The notes under the pieces are model-generated. The model was given only the letters and a program-made list of their open reading frames with translations. It did not search any database and was not told the origin of the DNA. The translations under genes and the position numbers were made by a program. A stretch of 64,000 nt of DNA from contig JBFIHA010000001.1 in NCBI GenBank assembly GCA_041602035.1, forward strand, positions 1-64,000, read 5' to 3'. This document shows, one piece after another, positions 1 through 8,362 of this stretch. The stretch comes from JAOTVV01 sp041602035. Its GTDB lineage: Bacteria > Gemmatimonadota > Gemmatimonadetes > Gemmatimonadales > GWC2-71-9. Within the stretch, counting starts at the first letter, position 1, and the number at the start of each line of letters is the position of its first letter.

Positions 1-864
1 CGCGGTGCCACTCGTGCCGAGACTGATCGTGACGATCCCGGGCACGAAGTTCCCGGTGCCGATGGCGGCGTACATGTTGTCGCCGCTCCCGGCATCGATC
101 GCGCACTCCGAGGACAGCCCGTACGCCGTTGCCAGCTTCGGAGCGATCGTCCCGATGGACCGGTCGGACGGCGTGACCGGCGGCAGCTTGCGGGCCAGTT
201 CCGCATCGACGGCGTCCACCACCCGCTGTGACCAGGTCCCGGTGCCCGGATGCCACAGCGCCGTGCCGGACGTGTCACCGGGCTCCATGACGGCCACGCC
301 GCCGTCGGCGCCACCCGTGAGGTACCAGTTGAGGTAGTTGTGCACGAGGAACAGTGTGGTGGTCCGCGCATACGATTCCGGTTCGTGCCGCAGCATATGG
401 AGGATCTTGGGAGCGGTGTAGCCCGTCCGCTGCGTGTTGCCCACTTCGTGGATCATCCGCTCCGGGCCGCCCACGCGTTCCGTGAGTAGCTGGCACTCCT
501 CGGCGGTCGAGAAATCGTTCCACAGCTTGGCCCGCGGACGCGCGAGGTTCCCGTCTGCGTCGAGCGCCACCAGCCCGTGCTGCTGGCCCGAGACCGCGAG
601 ACAGCGAATCCGCCGCTGCTCGACGTTCGGCGTCGCCTGAAGTCGGCGCAACACCAGCTCGACGGCCTCGATCCACATCGCCGGGTCGGACTCGGACGCC
701 CCGCGCTCCAGCCCCTGAACCGTGCCCTCACGCGTGTGATAGTGGGGGAGGTCGTCGTCGTAGTTCACCGAGTCGACGTGCACGGGGGCCCGCGCGCCGC
801 AGTCGATCACGACCAACTTGCAGGACTGCGTGGAGACGTCCAGTCCCGCGAACAGACCTTCCAT
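1..864 (-). CDS. xylB: Xylulokinase-like FGGY sugar kinase (3' part outside window)
   Basis: The first 288 residues are visible; the frame is open to the window edge and the C-terminal half is missing (family usually about 500 residues). The start DVSTQSCKLVVID is the FGGY-family ATP-site beginning, and SGQQHGLVALD corresponds to the GQMHG-type motif of xylulokinases. The last visible residues, TISLGTSGT, match the start of the second ATP-binding lobe. The ATG lies 11 bases after the stop of the xylose isomerase-like gene, so the two probably form one leftward operon that isomerises xylose and phosphorylates xylulose in the cytoplasm. Pairing with an isomerase supports xylulokinase, but another FGGY pentulose or hexulose kinase cannot be excluded from half a protein. 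Confidence 0.78.
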   Translation of the reverse strand, partial: MEGLFAGLDVSTQSCKLVVIDCGARAPVHVDSVNYDDDLPHYHTREGTVQGLERGASESDPAMWIEAVELVLRRLQATPNVEQRRIRCLAVSGQQHGLVALDADGNLARPRAKLWNDFSTAEECQLLTERVGGPERMIHEVGNTQRTGYTAPKILHMLRHEPESYARTTTLFLVHNYLNWYLTGGADGGVAVMEPGDTSGTALWHPGTGTWSQRVVDAVDAELARKLPPVTPSDRSIGTIAPKLATAYGLSSECAIDAGSGDNMYAAIGTGNFVPGIVTISLGTSGTA

Positions 865-875
865 GGTGACGGCTC

Positions 876-1982
876 CTACCAGCTCTCGATGAGGATCGCT
901 TCCAACTCGCCGCGGTGATCACCCGGGCGGAGGTGACACTCCAGGATGCGCTCGTGCGGCAGGCGGCGTACGCGGTCGCGCAGTTTCTCCAGGGCCTTGA
1001 CGTTCAGCTCCACGGCTTGCTGGACCGGTATGTTCTCGGGATTGATGTCGATCCCGAGGTATTCCTGGTATCCAATGCCCCAGAGCGCGTACAGCAGCGC
1101 CTCGGTCTCGTGCGGGTTCACGACGCCCACGTTGTTGTCCTGATCGTAGTTCCCGTCGGGTTGACTGTTCCAGTGCGTGTGCGCGAGCCGGCACTCCATC
1201 GCCACCAGCGAGAACGCGGCCGGCAGCATCTCGAACCCCATCTTGACGTGCCCGACCTCCGGGTTGAGGCCGACGAGCGTGCCGCCGCCGTCCAGAATGC
1301 GCCGGTTCTCGGGGTTCTTCAGCCGCGCTTCGATGCGCTGCGCGGCGAGGATCCCCTCGGCCGTGGTGCGATAGATGTTGTTGGCCGCGGGCTCATAGGG
1401 TTTGGGCTCGATCGCCACCCGCACGCCCGGGACCTCGTCCATGGCTTCGGCCATCGCACCCTCGAACAGATCCCACATGTGCATGAACGGTTTGCCGTGC
1501 AGGTAGCGATAGCCGTCCATGCCCGGCCACGAGATGGCGAAGTCGGCGCCCAAGTCCCGTATCAGCCGGAGCCCGCCCACGGCGATGCTGATCGCGCGGT
1601 CGCGCGTGTCGGCGTCCGTGCTGGACAGCGATCCGAACTCGAACCGCGGATCGAAGAAGTGTGAGAACGGCACCGCCACCAGCCGGATACCGGTCTCCTC
1701 TTCCAGCCGACGGTACAGATGCAGGTTGGACTCGTTCACCTCATCCGGGAAATGCGCCTCGATGCCCGTCACACCCAACGTGGCCATCTCGGCTGCCATG
1801 TCGATGCGCTGCTCGATGGATGCCGCGGGCACGAACCGGTCGTGAAACCGCCCACCACCGGGGGTGAAATACCAGATCCCGACCGAGACCTTGAGATCGA
1901 AGTCCCGCCGTAGATTCGCCAGTATAACCTGTGGGTCGCGTGCCGCACGCTGGTACGTAAGGTCCTTCAGTCGATAATCCAT
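876..1982 (-). CDS. xylA: Divergent xylose isomerase (TIM-barrel ketol-isomerase)
   Basis: A 368-residue protein expected to interconvert an aldose such as D-xylose with its ketose. Metal-site motifs of class I (actinomycete-type) xylose isomerases are recognisable though diverged: VPFSHFF with His108, WPGMDGY near 152, IEPKP (Glu192, Lys194), LNPEVGH (Glu242, His245), YDQD (Asp280, Asp282) and GIDINP (Asp312). The ATG at 1982 is chosen because a GGAGAGGGG ribosome site precedes it; in-frame starts upstream (2009, 2096) lie at or before the predicted transcription start. It is followed after 11 bases by the xylulokinase. Divergence from canonical XylA means another pentose or hexose may be the substrate. 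Confidence 0.75.
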   Translation of the reverse strand: MDYRLKDLTYQRAARDPQVILANLRRDFDLKVSVGIWYFTPGGGRFHDRFVPAASIEQRIDMAAEMATLGVTGIEAHFPDEVNESNLHLYRRLEEETGIRLVAVPFSHFFDPRFEFGSLSSTDADTRDRAISIAVGGLRLIRDLGADFAISWPGMDGYRYLHGKPFMHMWDLFEGAMAEAMDEVPGVRVAIEPKPYEPAANNIYRTTAEGILAAQRIEARLKNPENRRILDGGGTLVGLNPEVGHVKMGFEMLPAAFSLVAMECRLAHTHWNSQPDGNYDQDNNVGVVNPHETEALLYALWGIGYQEYLGIDINPENIPVQQAVELNVKALEKLRDRVRRLPHERILECHLRPGDHRGELEAILIESW

Positions 1983-2012
1983 GCGCCCCTCTCCGGTCGG
2001 CGTGCTCATCCT

Positions 2013-2041
2013 GTCATAACCGACGGGCCGGACGGGAGCAA
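2013..2041 (-). promoter_or_regulatory. Possible sigma70-type promoter for the xylose genes
   Basis: Reading leftward, TTGCTC (2041-2036) and TATGAC (2018-2013) are separated by 17 bases. Each matches the consensus only partly (3 and 4 of 6). The implied start near 2006 would give a leader of about 24 bases before the ATG at 1982, agreeing with the ribosome site chosen there. Weak evidence from sequence alone. Confidence 0.3.
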
Positions 2042-2163
2042 GCACTACCGCACGAGATCCTGAGGTCGCCACATCTTCTGGTCCCGCAGTGGCCACGCGT
2101 TCATCTTATGGCAGGGCCATCAGGCCGAACTCGCATCTGAGGACGGAAGGAGCCGATCCCATC

Positions 2164-3105
2164 ATGGACCGCAGAGGCTTTTTGGAGCACACGAGTGCGG
2201 CGTTGGCCGCCGTCTCCGCCGCCGGGGTTTGGGCGGCATGCGCGAGCCCTGCCACCGCTCGCCGGCGCACCGCCGGCATCGGGATGTGTGACTGGAACCT
2301 GGGCGAGATGTGCGATCCGGAGGCGATCCCGCGCGCCCGAGAGGCGGGCCTGGACGGCATCCAGGTGAGCCTAGGGCGCAGCCCAAACGAGATCGTGCTG
2401 CGTGATCCGGCGGTGCGAGCGCGGTACCTAGAGCTCGGGCGCCAGCACGACATTGCCTTCCACTCGATTGCGCTCGGCCTGCTGAACGGAAACCCGCTGG
2501 CGGAACAGCCCCGCGCCGCGGTCTGGGTGATCGACGCCATCGAGGCCGCGGTGGCCCTGGGTGCGAACAACGTCCTCATGGCGTTCTTCGGCAACGGCGA
2601 CCTGCGGTTTCGGGACGAGAACGGGGAGTTCGTCAACCAGTCGGACGGCGCGTACTCCGTGTACCGACTGGACGACGCCAAGGTCACCAACGTGGTGGAG
2701 GCCCTGAGGCAAATCGCGCCCCGCGCGGAAGATGCCGGCATCGTTCTGGGCCTGGAGAATACCATCACCGCTCGGCAGAACCTCGAGATCATGGAGCGCG
2801 TCGGCTCCGAGTCGCTGTGGGTTTATTACGACGTGGGGAACTCCACCGGCAACGGCTACGATGTGCCGGGCGAGCTGCGCCTGCTGGGCAACGACCGGAT
2901 CTGCGAGGTGCACCTCAAGGATTGGGACACGCCGCTGCTCGGGAGCCCCGGGGGCATGGTGGATATGCCGGCTGTCGCGGCGGCACTCCACGACATCCAG
3001 TACGACAAGTGGCTCGTGCTGGAGACGAGCGGTCGCGAGGGCCGGTTCCTCGAAGACACCCGCGCGAACGTCGACCTGGTGAAGCAGACGTTCCTCTCTG
3101 CGTGA
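2164..3105 (+). CDS. Exported TIM-barrel sugar isomerase/epimerase (Tat lipoprotein)
   Basis: A 313-residue xylose-isomerase-like/AP-endonuclease-2-fold protein. The N-terminus has a twin-arginine start (MDRRGFLEH) and a lipobox ending at Cys26 (VWAAC), so it is predicted to be exported folded and lipid-anchored. Barrel metal-site motifs are LGLENT, YYDVGNS, EVHLKDWD and VLETSGREG. The ATG at 2164 follows a GGAAGGAG site. It heads a rightward group with the cytochrome fusion 25 bases downstream and a Tat-exported Gfo/Idh/MocA oxidoreductase. Exported members of this family occur beside such oxidoreductases in bacteria that break glycosides through 3-keto intermediates; an isomerase or lyase step on an oxidised sugar is the likely role. 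The exact substrate is unknown. Confidence 0.75.
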   Translation: MDRRGFLEHTSAALAAVSAAGVWAACASPATARRRTAGIGMCDWNLGEMCDPEAIPRAREAGLDGIQVSLGRSPNEIVLRDPAVRARYLELGRQHDIAFHSIALGLLNGNPLAEQPRAAVWVIDAIEAAVALGANNVLMAFFGNGDLRFRDENGEFVNQSDGAYSVYRLDDAKVTNVVEALRQIAPRAEDAGIVLGLENTITARQNLEIMERVGSESLWVYYDVGNSTGNGYDVPGELRLLGNDRICEVHLKDWDTPLLGSPGGMVDMPAVAAALHDIQYDKWLVLETSGREGRFLEDTRANVDLVKQTFLSA

Positions 3106-3130
3106 CCGTCGCGACCGGACGCCGCGCCGG

Positions 3131-4681
3131 ATGAGCCGGATCTCGAACGTGGTACGCACCGCGAGACGGGTGCTCGCTCGGCCGTACGTCTGGGGGCTCG
3201 CGACCGGGATCGTCCTGGTCGTCGGCGTTCGCGGCGCAAACACCGTCACGTCGGCCAATACGTTCTGCGGCGCCTGTCACGTGCACCCGCAGGCGACGAC
3301 CTCGTGGCGACTCTCCACCCACTACGCGACCAAGAGCGGCACGATCGTGCAGTGCGTGGAGTGTCATCTGCCGCCCGGCGGGGTTGCCTACGCGGCGCAC
3401 AAGACCCGTCTGGGCGTCCGCGACGTCATCGGGACGCTGTTCAAGGAACAGGATAGCCTCTATTGGGAGCAGCGATCGCAACTCGAGCACGCCGTCACGT
3501 TCGTGTTCGCCGAGTCGTGCGTCGCCTGCCACCCGAACCTGTATCCCGTCGAGCTGACGGACAAAGGCGAAGAGGCACACCTCCACTACGAGAACAACAT
3601 AGAGGAGATCCCCTGCATCAAATGCCACATGCAGGTTGGCCACTTCGATCCCGATGCGGAGGAGATCGACTTCGGCTTGGTGGCAGCTCCGAGTGCCGAG
3701 GTCTACGAGGCTCCCGCGGTGGTCGAGGGCTTCACCGACTACACCGAGTACATCCCCAGCACCACGGTATCGTTCGAGATGGTAGCGATTCCGGGCGGCA
3801 CGTTCCGCATGGGCAGTCCGGAATCGGAGCCGTACCGTCGCGCCGACGAGGGTCCTGCTCACCTGGTCGCGGTCGATTCCTTCTGGATCGGACGCATCGA
3901 GGTTACGTGGGACGAGTTCGAGGCCTGGTACCGTGCGACCCGGTCCGAGGGTCGCAGCGATACGCGGCTCATGGAGGACGAAGGGGTTGACGCCATCACC
4001 GGTGCGACGCCGCCGTACGTCCCCCCGGATCAGGGATGGGGCAAAGGTGATCGGCCCGCCATTACGATGACGCATTACGCGGCGGAGCAGTACTGTCGCT
4101 GGCTCTCGGAGGTGACCGGCAAGCACTACCGGTTGCCGACGGAGGCCGAGTGGGAGTATGCCGCCCGCGGCGGCACCGACGGCCCGTACTTCTTCGACGG
4201 CAGTCCTACGAAATACACGGAGCGACGGTGGTGGAACCGGCTGCTCGGCCGCAACACCACGGTGCTCGACAGTTTCGTGATCCACCGCGGGAACGGCAAC
4301 GGGCGCACGCAGCCGCCGTCGCTCGTCGCCCCCAATCCGTTTGGGCTCCGGAACATGTTGGGCAACGTGCGCGAGTTCACGGCGGACTGGTATGCGGCCG
4401 ACACCTATGAGCGGCGCGCCGGTCAGGGCACCGCCGTGAATCCCGTTGGGCCGGACACCGGGGACGAGCGAGTCGTGCGTGGCGGATCGTTCCGCAGCGA
4501 CCCAGCCGACATGCGGTTGGCCGCTCGCGATCACACAGAGAGTCGCGCATGTTTCATGACGGATCCGCAGGTTCCGAAGAGTCGGTGGTGGTATTCCGAC
4601 TGTACCGATGTCGGATTGCGTGTAGTGCGAAGCGGTGGCGCCACCGAGCGCACCGAAACGAGGGAGGGAGGAGCACGATGA
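3131..4681 (+). CDS. NapC/NrfH-type tetraheme cytochrome c fused to FGE/SUMF1-like domain
   Basis: A 516-residue two-domain protein. An N-terminal membrane anchor (about residues 18-36) is followed by four CxxCH heme motifs at 46, 75, 130 and 162, the count expected of NapC/NirT/NrfH quinol-linked cytochromes. From about residue 214 (FEMVAIPGGTFRMGS) to 500 it has a formylglycine-generating-enzyme fold: RLPTEAEWEYAARGG, GNVREFTADW, RVVRGGSF, VGLRVVR. The two copper-binding cysteines of true FGE, normally just after GGS(Y/F), are absent: the sequence reads GGSFRSDPADMRLAARD. The FGE part is therefore probably not a formylglycine synthase and may be a binding or docking domain. The stop overlaps the ATG of the next oxidoreductase (ATGA), implying coupled synthesis and a role as its electron partner. 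Confidence 0.85.
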   Translation: MSRISNVVRTARRVLARPYVWGLATGIVLVVGVRGANTVTSANTFCGACHVHPQATTSWRLSTHYATKSGTIVQCVECHLPPGGVAYAAHKTRLGVRDVIGTLFKEQDSLYWEQRSQLEHAVTFVFAESCVACHPNLYPVELTDKGEEAHLHYENNIEEIPCIKCHMQVGHFDPDAEEIDFGLVAAPSAEVYEAPAVVEGFTDYTEYIPSTTVSFEMVAIPGGTFRMGSPESEPYRRADEGPAHLVAVDSFWIGRIEVTWDEFEAWYRATRSEGRSDTRLMEDEGVDAITGATPPYVPPDQGWGKGDRPAITMTHYAAEQYCRWLSEVTGKHYRLPTEAEWEYAARGGTDGPYFFDGSPTKYTERRWWNRLLGRNTTVLDSFVIHRGNGNGRTQPPSLVAPNPFGLRNMLGNVREFTADWYAADTYERRAGQGTAVNPVGPDTGDERVVRGGSFRSDPADMRLAARDHTESRACFMTDPQVPKSRWWYSDCTDVGLRVVRSGGATERTETREGGAR

Positions 4682-6015
4682 GTGAGACCGCGGGGGGACC
4701 GAGCCGACGGGAGTTCATCGAGACGGTGGGGATGATCGGCGCCGCCGGCGCGGTGGGCGCCTTGGTGGCCGGGTGTACTGGTGTGGACGAGCGATACGCG
4801 CAGTATCGGTGGCCGCCGCTGCTGGACCAGGCGCCCGATGGCCCGACGCTCAAGGCCGGAGTGGTGGGGTGCGGCGGGCGCGGTACCGGTGCTGCTACCG
4901 ATTTCCTCTCGGCGGGCCCCAATCTGGAGATCTCGGCCCTGGCCGACCTGTTTCAGGACCGGCTGGACGAGTGCCGCAAGAGCCTACGGGAAGAGAAGGG
5001 TGTGGAGGTACCGGACGAACGGTGCTTCGTGGGGTTCGACGCCTACCAGCGGCTCATCGAGACGGACGTGGACATCGTGATCCTCGCCACGCCGCCGTAC
5101 TTCCGCCCTGAGCACTTCGAGGCGTGCGTGGACGCGCGGAAGCACGTGTTCATGGAGAAACCGGTGGCCGTGGACCCGGTGGGCGCGCGCTCGGTGATGG
5201 CGTCGGCCCGAACGGCGGACGGACTGCGGTTGTGCATCGTCACGGGGACGCAACGGCGCCACCAGGCCAACTACCTGGACACGTTCAGGAAGGTCACCCG
5301 CGGCGCGATCGGTGACGTGGTGGCCGCCAACTGCTACTGGAACGGGCGCGTGCCGTGGTGGCGGGATCGGCAACGGGGGTGGACCGACACGGAGTACATG
5401 TTGCGCGACTGGGTGAACTGGACCTGGCTCTCGGGCGATCACATCGTGGAGCAGCACGTCCACAACCTGGACGTGGTCAACTGGTTCCTCGGCGACGCGC
5501 ATCCCGAGAAGGCCGTGGGCTTCGGCGGTCGCTGGCGGAGGCCGAGCGGTGATCAGTACGATTTCTTCAGCATCGACTTCGCCTACGAGAACGACGTCCA
5601 CGTCCACAGCATGTGCCGGCAGATCGCCGGCTGCGCCGACAATGTTTCGGAATTCGTGCGCGGCAGTGAAGGGTACACGAACTGCAAGGACGAGATCTGG
5701 AACGCCGACGGTCGTCAGCAGTGGCGCTATTCCTACGAGCTGGACGACGACGGCAAGGAGATCGATCCGCGCCCCTACGTGCAGGAGCACATCGATCTCG
5801 TCACCGCGATTCGCACCGATCAGCCGGTCAACGAGGCCGCCCGAACGGCGGTGGCGACCATGACGGCAATCATGGGACGCATCTCGTGCTACACCGGCCA
5901 GGTGGTCACGTGGGACGAGATGATGGAGTCACCACTCCGTTTGGGTCCCGACCGGATGGAGTTCGGTCCGTCGCCCCTGGTGCGGGTGGTGGTCCCGGTT
6001 CCGGGAACGGCGTAG
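4678..6015 (+). CDS. Tat-exported Gfo/Idh/MocA-family oxidoreductase
   Basis: A 445-residue NAD(P)-fold sugar oxidoreductase. A twin-arginine signal (SRREF, residues 9-13) leads to a lipobox-like LVAGC at Cys33. The nucleotide motif GVVGCGGRGTG lies at 61-71 and the family EKP motif at 160-162. The ATG overlaps the stop of the cytochrome-FGE gene and is preceded by AGGGAGGGAGGA. Exported members are thought to carry a tightly bound cofactor because free NAD is lacking outside the inner membrane; with a quinone-linked cytochrome as neighbour, oxidation of a glycoside hydroxyl with electrons passed to the cytochrome is a reasonable hypothesis. Substrate unknown. Confidence 0.82.
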   Translation: MSETAGGPSRREFIETVGMIGAAGAVGALVAGCTGVDERYAQYRWPPLLDQAPDGPTLKAGVVGCGGRGTGAATDFLSAGPNLEISALADLFQDRLDECRKSLREEKGVEVPDERCFVGFDAYQRLIETDVDIVILATPPYFRPEHFEACVDARKHVFMEKPVAVDPVGARSVMASARTADGLRLCIVTGTQRRHQANYLDTFRKVTRGAIGDVVAANCYWNGRVPWWRDRQRGWTDTEYMLRDWVNWTWLSGDHIVEQHVHNLDVVNWFLGDAHPEKAVGFGGRWRRPSGDQYDFFSIDFAYENDVHVHSMCRQIAGCADNVSEFVRGSEGYTNCKDEIWNADGRQQWRYSYELDDDGKEIDPRPYVQEHIDLVTAIRTDQPVNEAARTAVATMTAIMGRISCYTGQVVTWDEMMESPLRLGPDRMEFGPSPLVRVVVPVPGTA

Positions 6016-6048
6016 GCCCGCTCCCGGAGAGGACGTGGCTGCGGGCGG

Positions 6049-7041
6049 CTACTGGTCGAACGCTTCGTCGAAGATTCGATCCGATTTCTCGAAGTCGATG
6101 CCGTGGACGAAGTCGCAGGCCTCCTTGGCACCGTGTTCGCGGTCCATGGCAGCATCCTCCCATTCGACGGACAGCGGCCCCGTGTAGCCAATCACGTTCA
6201 GCTCGCGGATGATGGCTTCGAAGTCGACATCGCCGCGGCCCAGGCTCCGGAAATCCCAGCCTCGACCGGGTGATCCGAAGTTCAGGTGTGAGGAGAGGAT
6301 ACCGCTTTCACCGTCCAGCGTGATCGCCGCATCCTTCATGTGCACGTGATAGATCCTCTTGGGAAATGCTTGGAGGAATCTGACGGGATCCACCATCTGC
6401 CAATGCAGGTGACTCGGATCGAAGTTAAAGCCGAATGTCTTGCGGCTCTTGACGGCGGCCAGCGCTCGTCTGGCGGTGTGAAGGTCGAAGGCGATCTCCG
6501 TCGGATGGACCTCCAGCGCAAACGTGACGCCGCACGCGTCGAATTCGTCGAGGATCGGATTCCACAGTTTCGCGAACTGCGTGAAGCCATTGTCGATCAT
6601 CTTCTGGCTCACGGGCGGAAAGCTGTACAACATGTGCCAGATCGACGAACCCGTGAAACCGTTCACTACCTTGACGCCGATGTTCTGCGCGGCCTTGGCG
6701 GTGAGCTTCATCTCTTGAATGGCCCATGTGCGCTTCTGCTCCGCATCGCCGTGAAAGTCCGTCGGCGCGAACATGTCCGAGCGGGCGTCGTCATTGGGAT
6801 CGCACACCAGCTGGCCGGCCAGGTGATTGCTGATGGCCCAGCACTCGAGCCCGTGGTCGGCCAACATCTCCTTGCGGCTCTTGGCGTACTTCTTGTCCTT
6901 GGCTGCTTTGTCGACCTCGACATGATCTCCCCAGCAGGCCAGCTCGAGCCCGTCATATCCCCATGCCGACGCCTTCTTGCAGATCTCCTCGAGAGGGAGA
7001 TCTGCCCACTGCCCGGTGAATAGTGTGACCGGTCTGGCCAT
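6049..7041 (-). CDS. Cytosolic sugar phosphate isomerase/epimerase-like TIM barrel
   Basis: A 330-residue protein without signal peptide, starting MARPVTLFTGQWADLPLEE. Motifs typical of the xylose isomerase-like barrel are ALEVHPTEIAFD, NFDPSHLHWQ, YHVHMKDA and SVEWEDA, giving the Glu/Asp/His/Glu metal site. It lies 9 bases downstream of the cytosolic Gfo/Idh/MocA gene (7051-8211) on the same strand, forming a two-gene operon. The pair probably carries out oxidation and isomerisation (or beta-elimination) of an imported sugar. Related proteins include inositol catabolism enzymes (IolE/IolI type), so an inositol-like substrate is also possible. Confidence 0.78.
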   Translation of the reverse strand: MARPVTLFTGQWADLPLEEICKKASAWGYDGLELACWGDHVEVDKAAKDKKYAKSRKEMLADHGLECWAISNHLAGQLVCDPNDDARSDMFAPTDFHGDAEQKRTWAIQEMKLTAKAAQNIGVKVVNGFTGSSIWHMLYSFPPVSQKMIDNGFTQFAKLWNPILDEFDACGVTFALEVHPTEIAFDLHTARRALAAVKSRKTFGFNFDPSHLHWQMVDPVRFLQAFPKRIYHVHMKDAAITLDGESGILSSHLNFGSPGRGWDFRSLGRGDVDFEAIIRELNVIGYTGPLSVEWEDAAMDREHGAKEACDFVHGIDFEKSDRIFDEAFDQ

Positions 7042-7050
7042 GATTCCTCC

Positions 7051-8211
7051 TTACATCGTCACCCATTTGGCACCCTGGCCCGACGATTTCACCGCGGCGG
7101 CGATGAACTTCATGCCCCGAACACCATCGGCCACTCCCGGGAAGTCCAGCACCAGGGGATCGGCTTTCTTTCGTGCCCACTTCGCGCGTATGGTATCCGC
7201 GAAGTTGCAGTAGTGGTTGGCGAACGCTTCCAGGAACGCTTCCGGGTGCCCGGAGGGCAGTCGTGTCGCTCGGCCCGCCGCCGCACTCTTCTCGGCAACG
7301 TAGGCGTTCCCGCGTTTCCACACTTCCTGCGGAGCGTCGATGCGGTTGACGTAGAGGTAGTTCGGATGTTCCTGGTGCCATTCGAGGCTCGCCTGCTCCC
7401 CATAGACCCAGATGGCGAGGTTGTTCTCCTCACCGATGGAGACCTGACTGGCGTGCAGGATACCTTTGGCGCCCTTGGCGAAGCGAAGCAGGCAGTTGCC
7501 GTCGTCGTCGAGCCGGCGCCCCTTGACGAACGTTGTCAGGTCGGCGCAGAGCTGCCGCACCTTGAGTCCGGATACGTACTCGGCGAGATGCCAGGCATGC
7601 GTCCCGATGTCGCCCATGCTGCCGGCGGCGCCGCTTTGCTTTGGATCGGTGCGCCATGATGCCTGCTGATGTCCCTTCCGCTCGATGGGTCGAATCAGCC
7701 AACCCTGGGGGTACTGGACCACGATCTTGAGAATCTTGCCCACATCACCCTGTCTCACCATGTCCCTCGCGAGCTTCACCATCGGGTAGCCCGTGTAGGT
7801 GTGCAGCAGCCCAAAGACCCTTCGGCGTTCCCTGACGATCCTCTCGAGCGCGAGGGCCTCCTTGACGTCCATGGTCATGGGCTTCTCGCACATGACATGA
7901 AAGCCGGCCTCGAGGAACGCCTTCGCCATGGGGAAATGCCAGTTGTTGGGAACGGTGATGGAGACAAAATCGATGCGCTTGTCCTCGGGGAGCTTCAACT
8001 CCCTCTCGATCATCGTCTCATAGTCGGGATAGGCCCGCCTCGGATCGAGGTACTGCTCTCGCCCCATCTGCTTGCTGCGGCGCGGAACGACGTCGAACGC
8101 CCCGGCCACGAGCTCGATCCCGCCGTCCATCCGCGCGGCTTTTCGATGGACCTCACCGATGAACGCTCCGGGTCCACCGCCAACCATGCCCATGCGCAAT
8201 CGTCTCGTCAT
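7051..8211 (-). CDS. Cytosolic Gfo/Idh/MocA-family dehydrogenase
   Basis: A 386-residue protein starting MTRRLRMGMVGGGPGAFIG, with the Rossmann glycine motif at 9-14 and EKP at 109-111 (CEKPMTMD). No export signal is seen, in contrast to the Tat-exported relatives at 4678 and 8363. It diverges from the operon starting at 8363 across about 150 bases, and the isomerase at 6049-7041 follows in the same direction. Expected reaction: NAD(P)-dependent oxidation or reduction of a sugar or inositol hydroxyl. Substrate not assignable. Confidence 0.82.
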   Translation of the reverse strand: MTRRLRMGMVGGGPGAFIGEVHRKAARMDGGIELVAGAFDVVPRRSKQMGREQYLDPRRAYPDYETMIERELKLPEDKRIDFVSITVPNNWHFPMAKAFLEAGFHVMCEKPMTMDVKEALALERIVRERRRVFGLLHTYTGYPMVKLARDMVRQGDVGKILKIVVQYPQGWLIRPIERKGHQQASWRTDPKQSGAAGSMGDIGTHAWHLAEYVSGLKVRQLCADLTTFVKGRRLDDDGNCLLRFAKGAKGILHASQVSIGEENNLAIWVYGEQASLEWHQEHPNYLYVNRIDAPQEVWKRGNAYVAEKSAAAGRATRLPSGHPEAFLEAFANHYCNFADTIRAKWARKKADPLVLDFPGVADGVRGMKFIAAAVKSSGQGAKWVTM

Positions 8212-8362
8212 CGCTACACACCTTTCGGTCGAGGGATACGCCCGTGATCGGCCACACGCAGAAGAAGTCGCGTGGAGCCATGGGCGTCAACTCTCGGGGG
8301 CTCTAGCCGTCTCACTTCTCGCGGCCTATCGTAAGGCAGTCCCCGACGCAGAGGAGCAAGCC

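Noticed and set aside
2915..4534. A leftward open frame of 539 codons opposite the cytochrome-FGE gene
   Set aside because: Composition is Arg/Val/His-rich as in antisense shadows; the rightward frame has four heme motifs and FGE signatures.
3131..4681. Annotation of the FGE domain as a formylglycine-generating enzyme activating sulfatases
   Set aside because: Both catalytic cysteines are missing and no sulfatase gene is present in the window.
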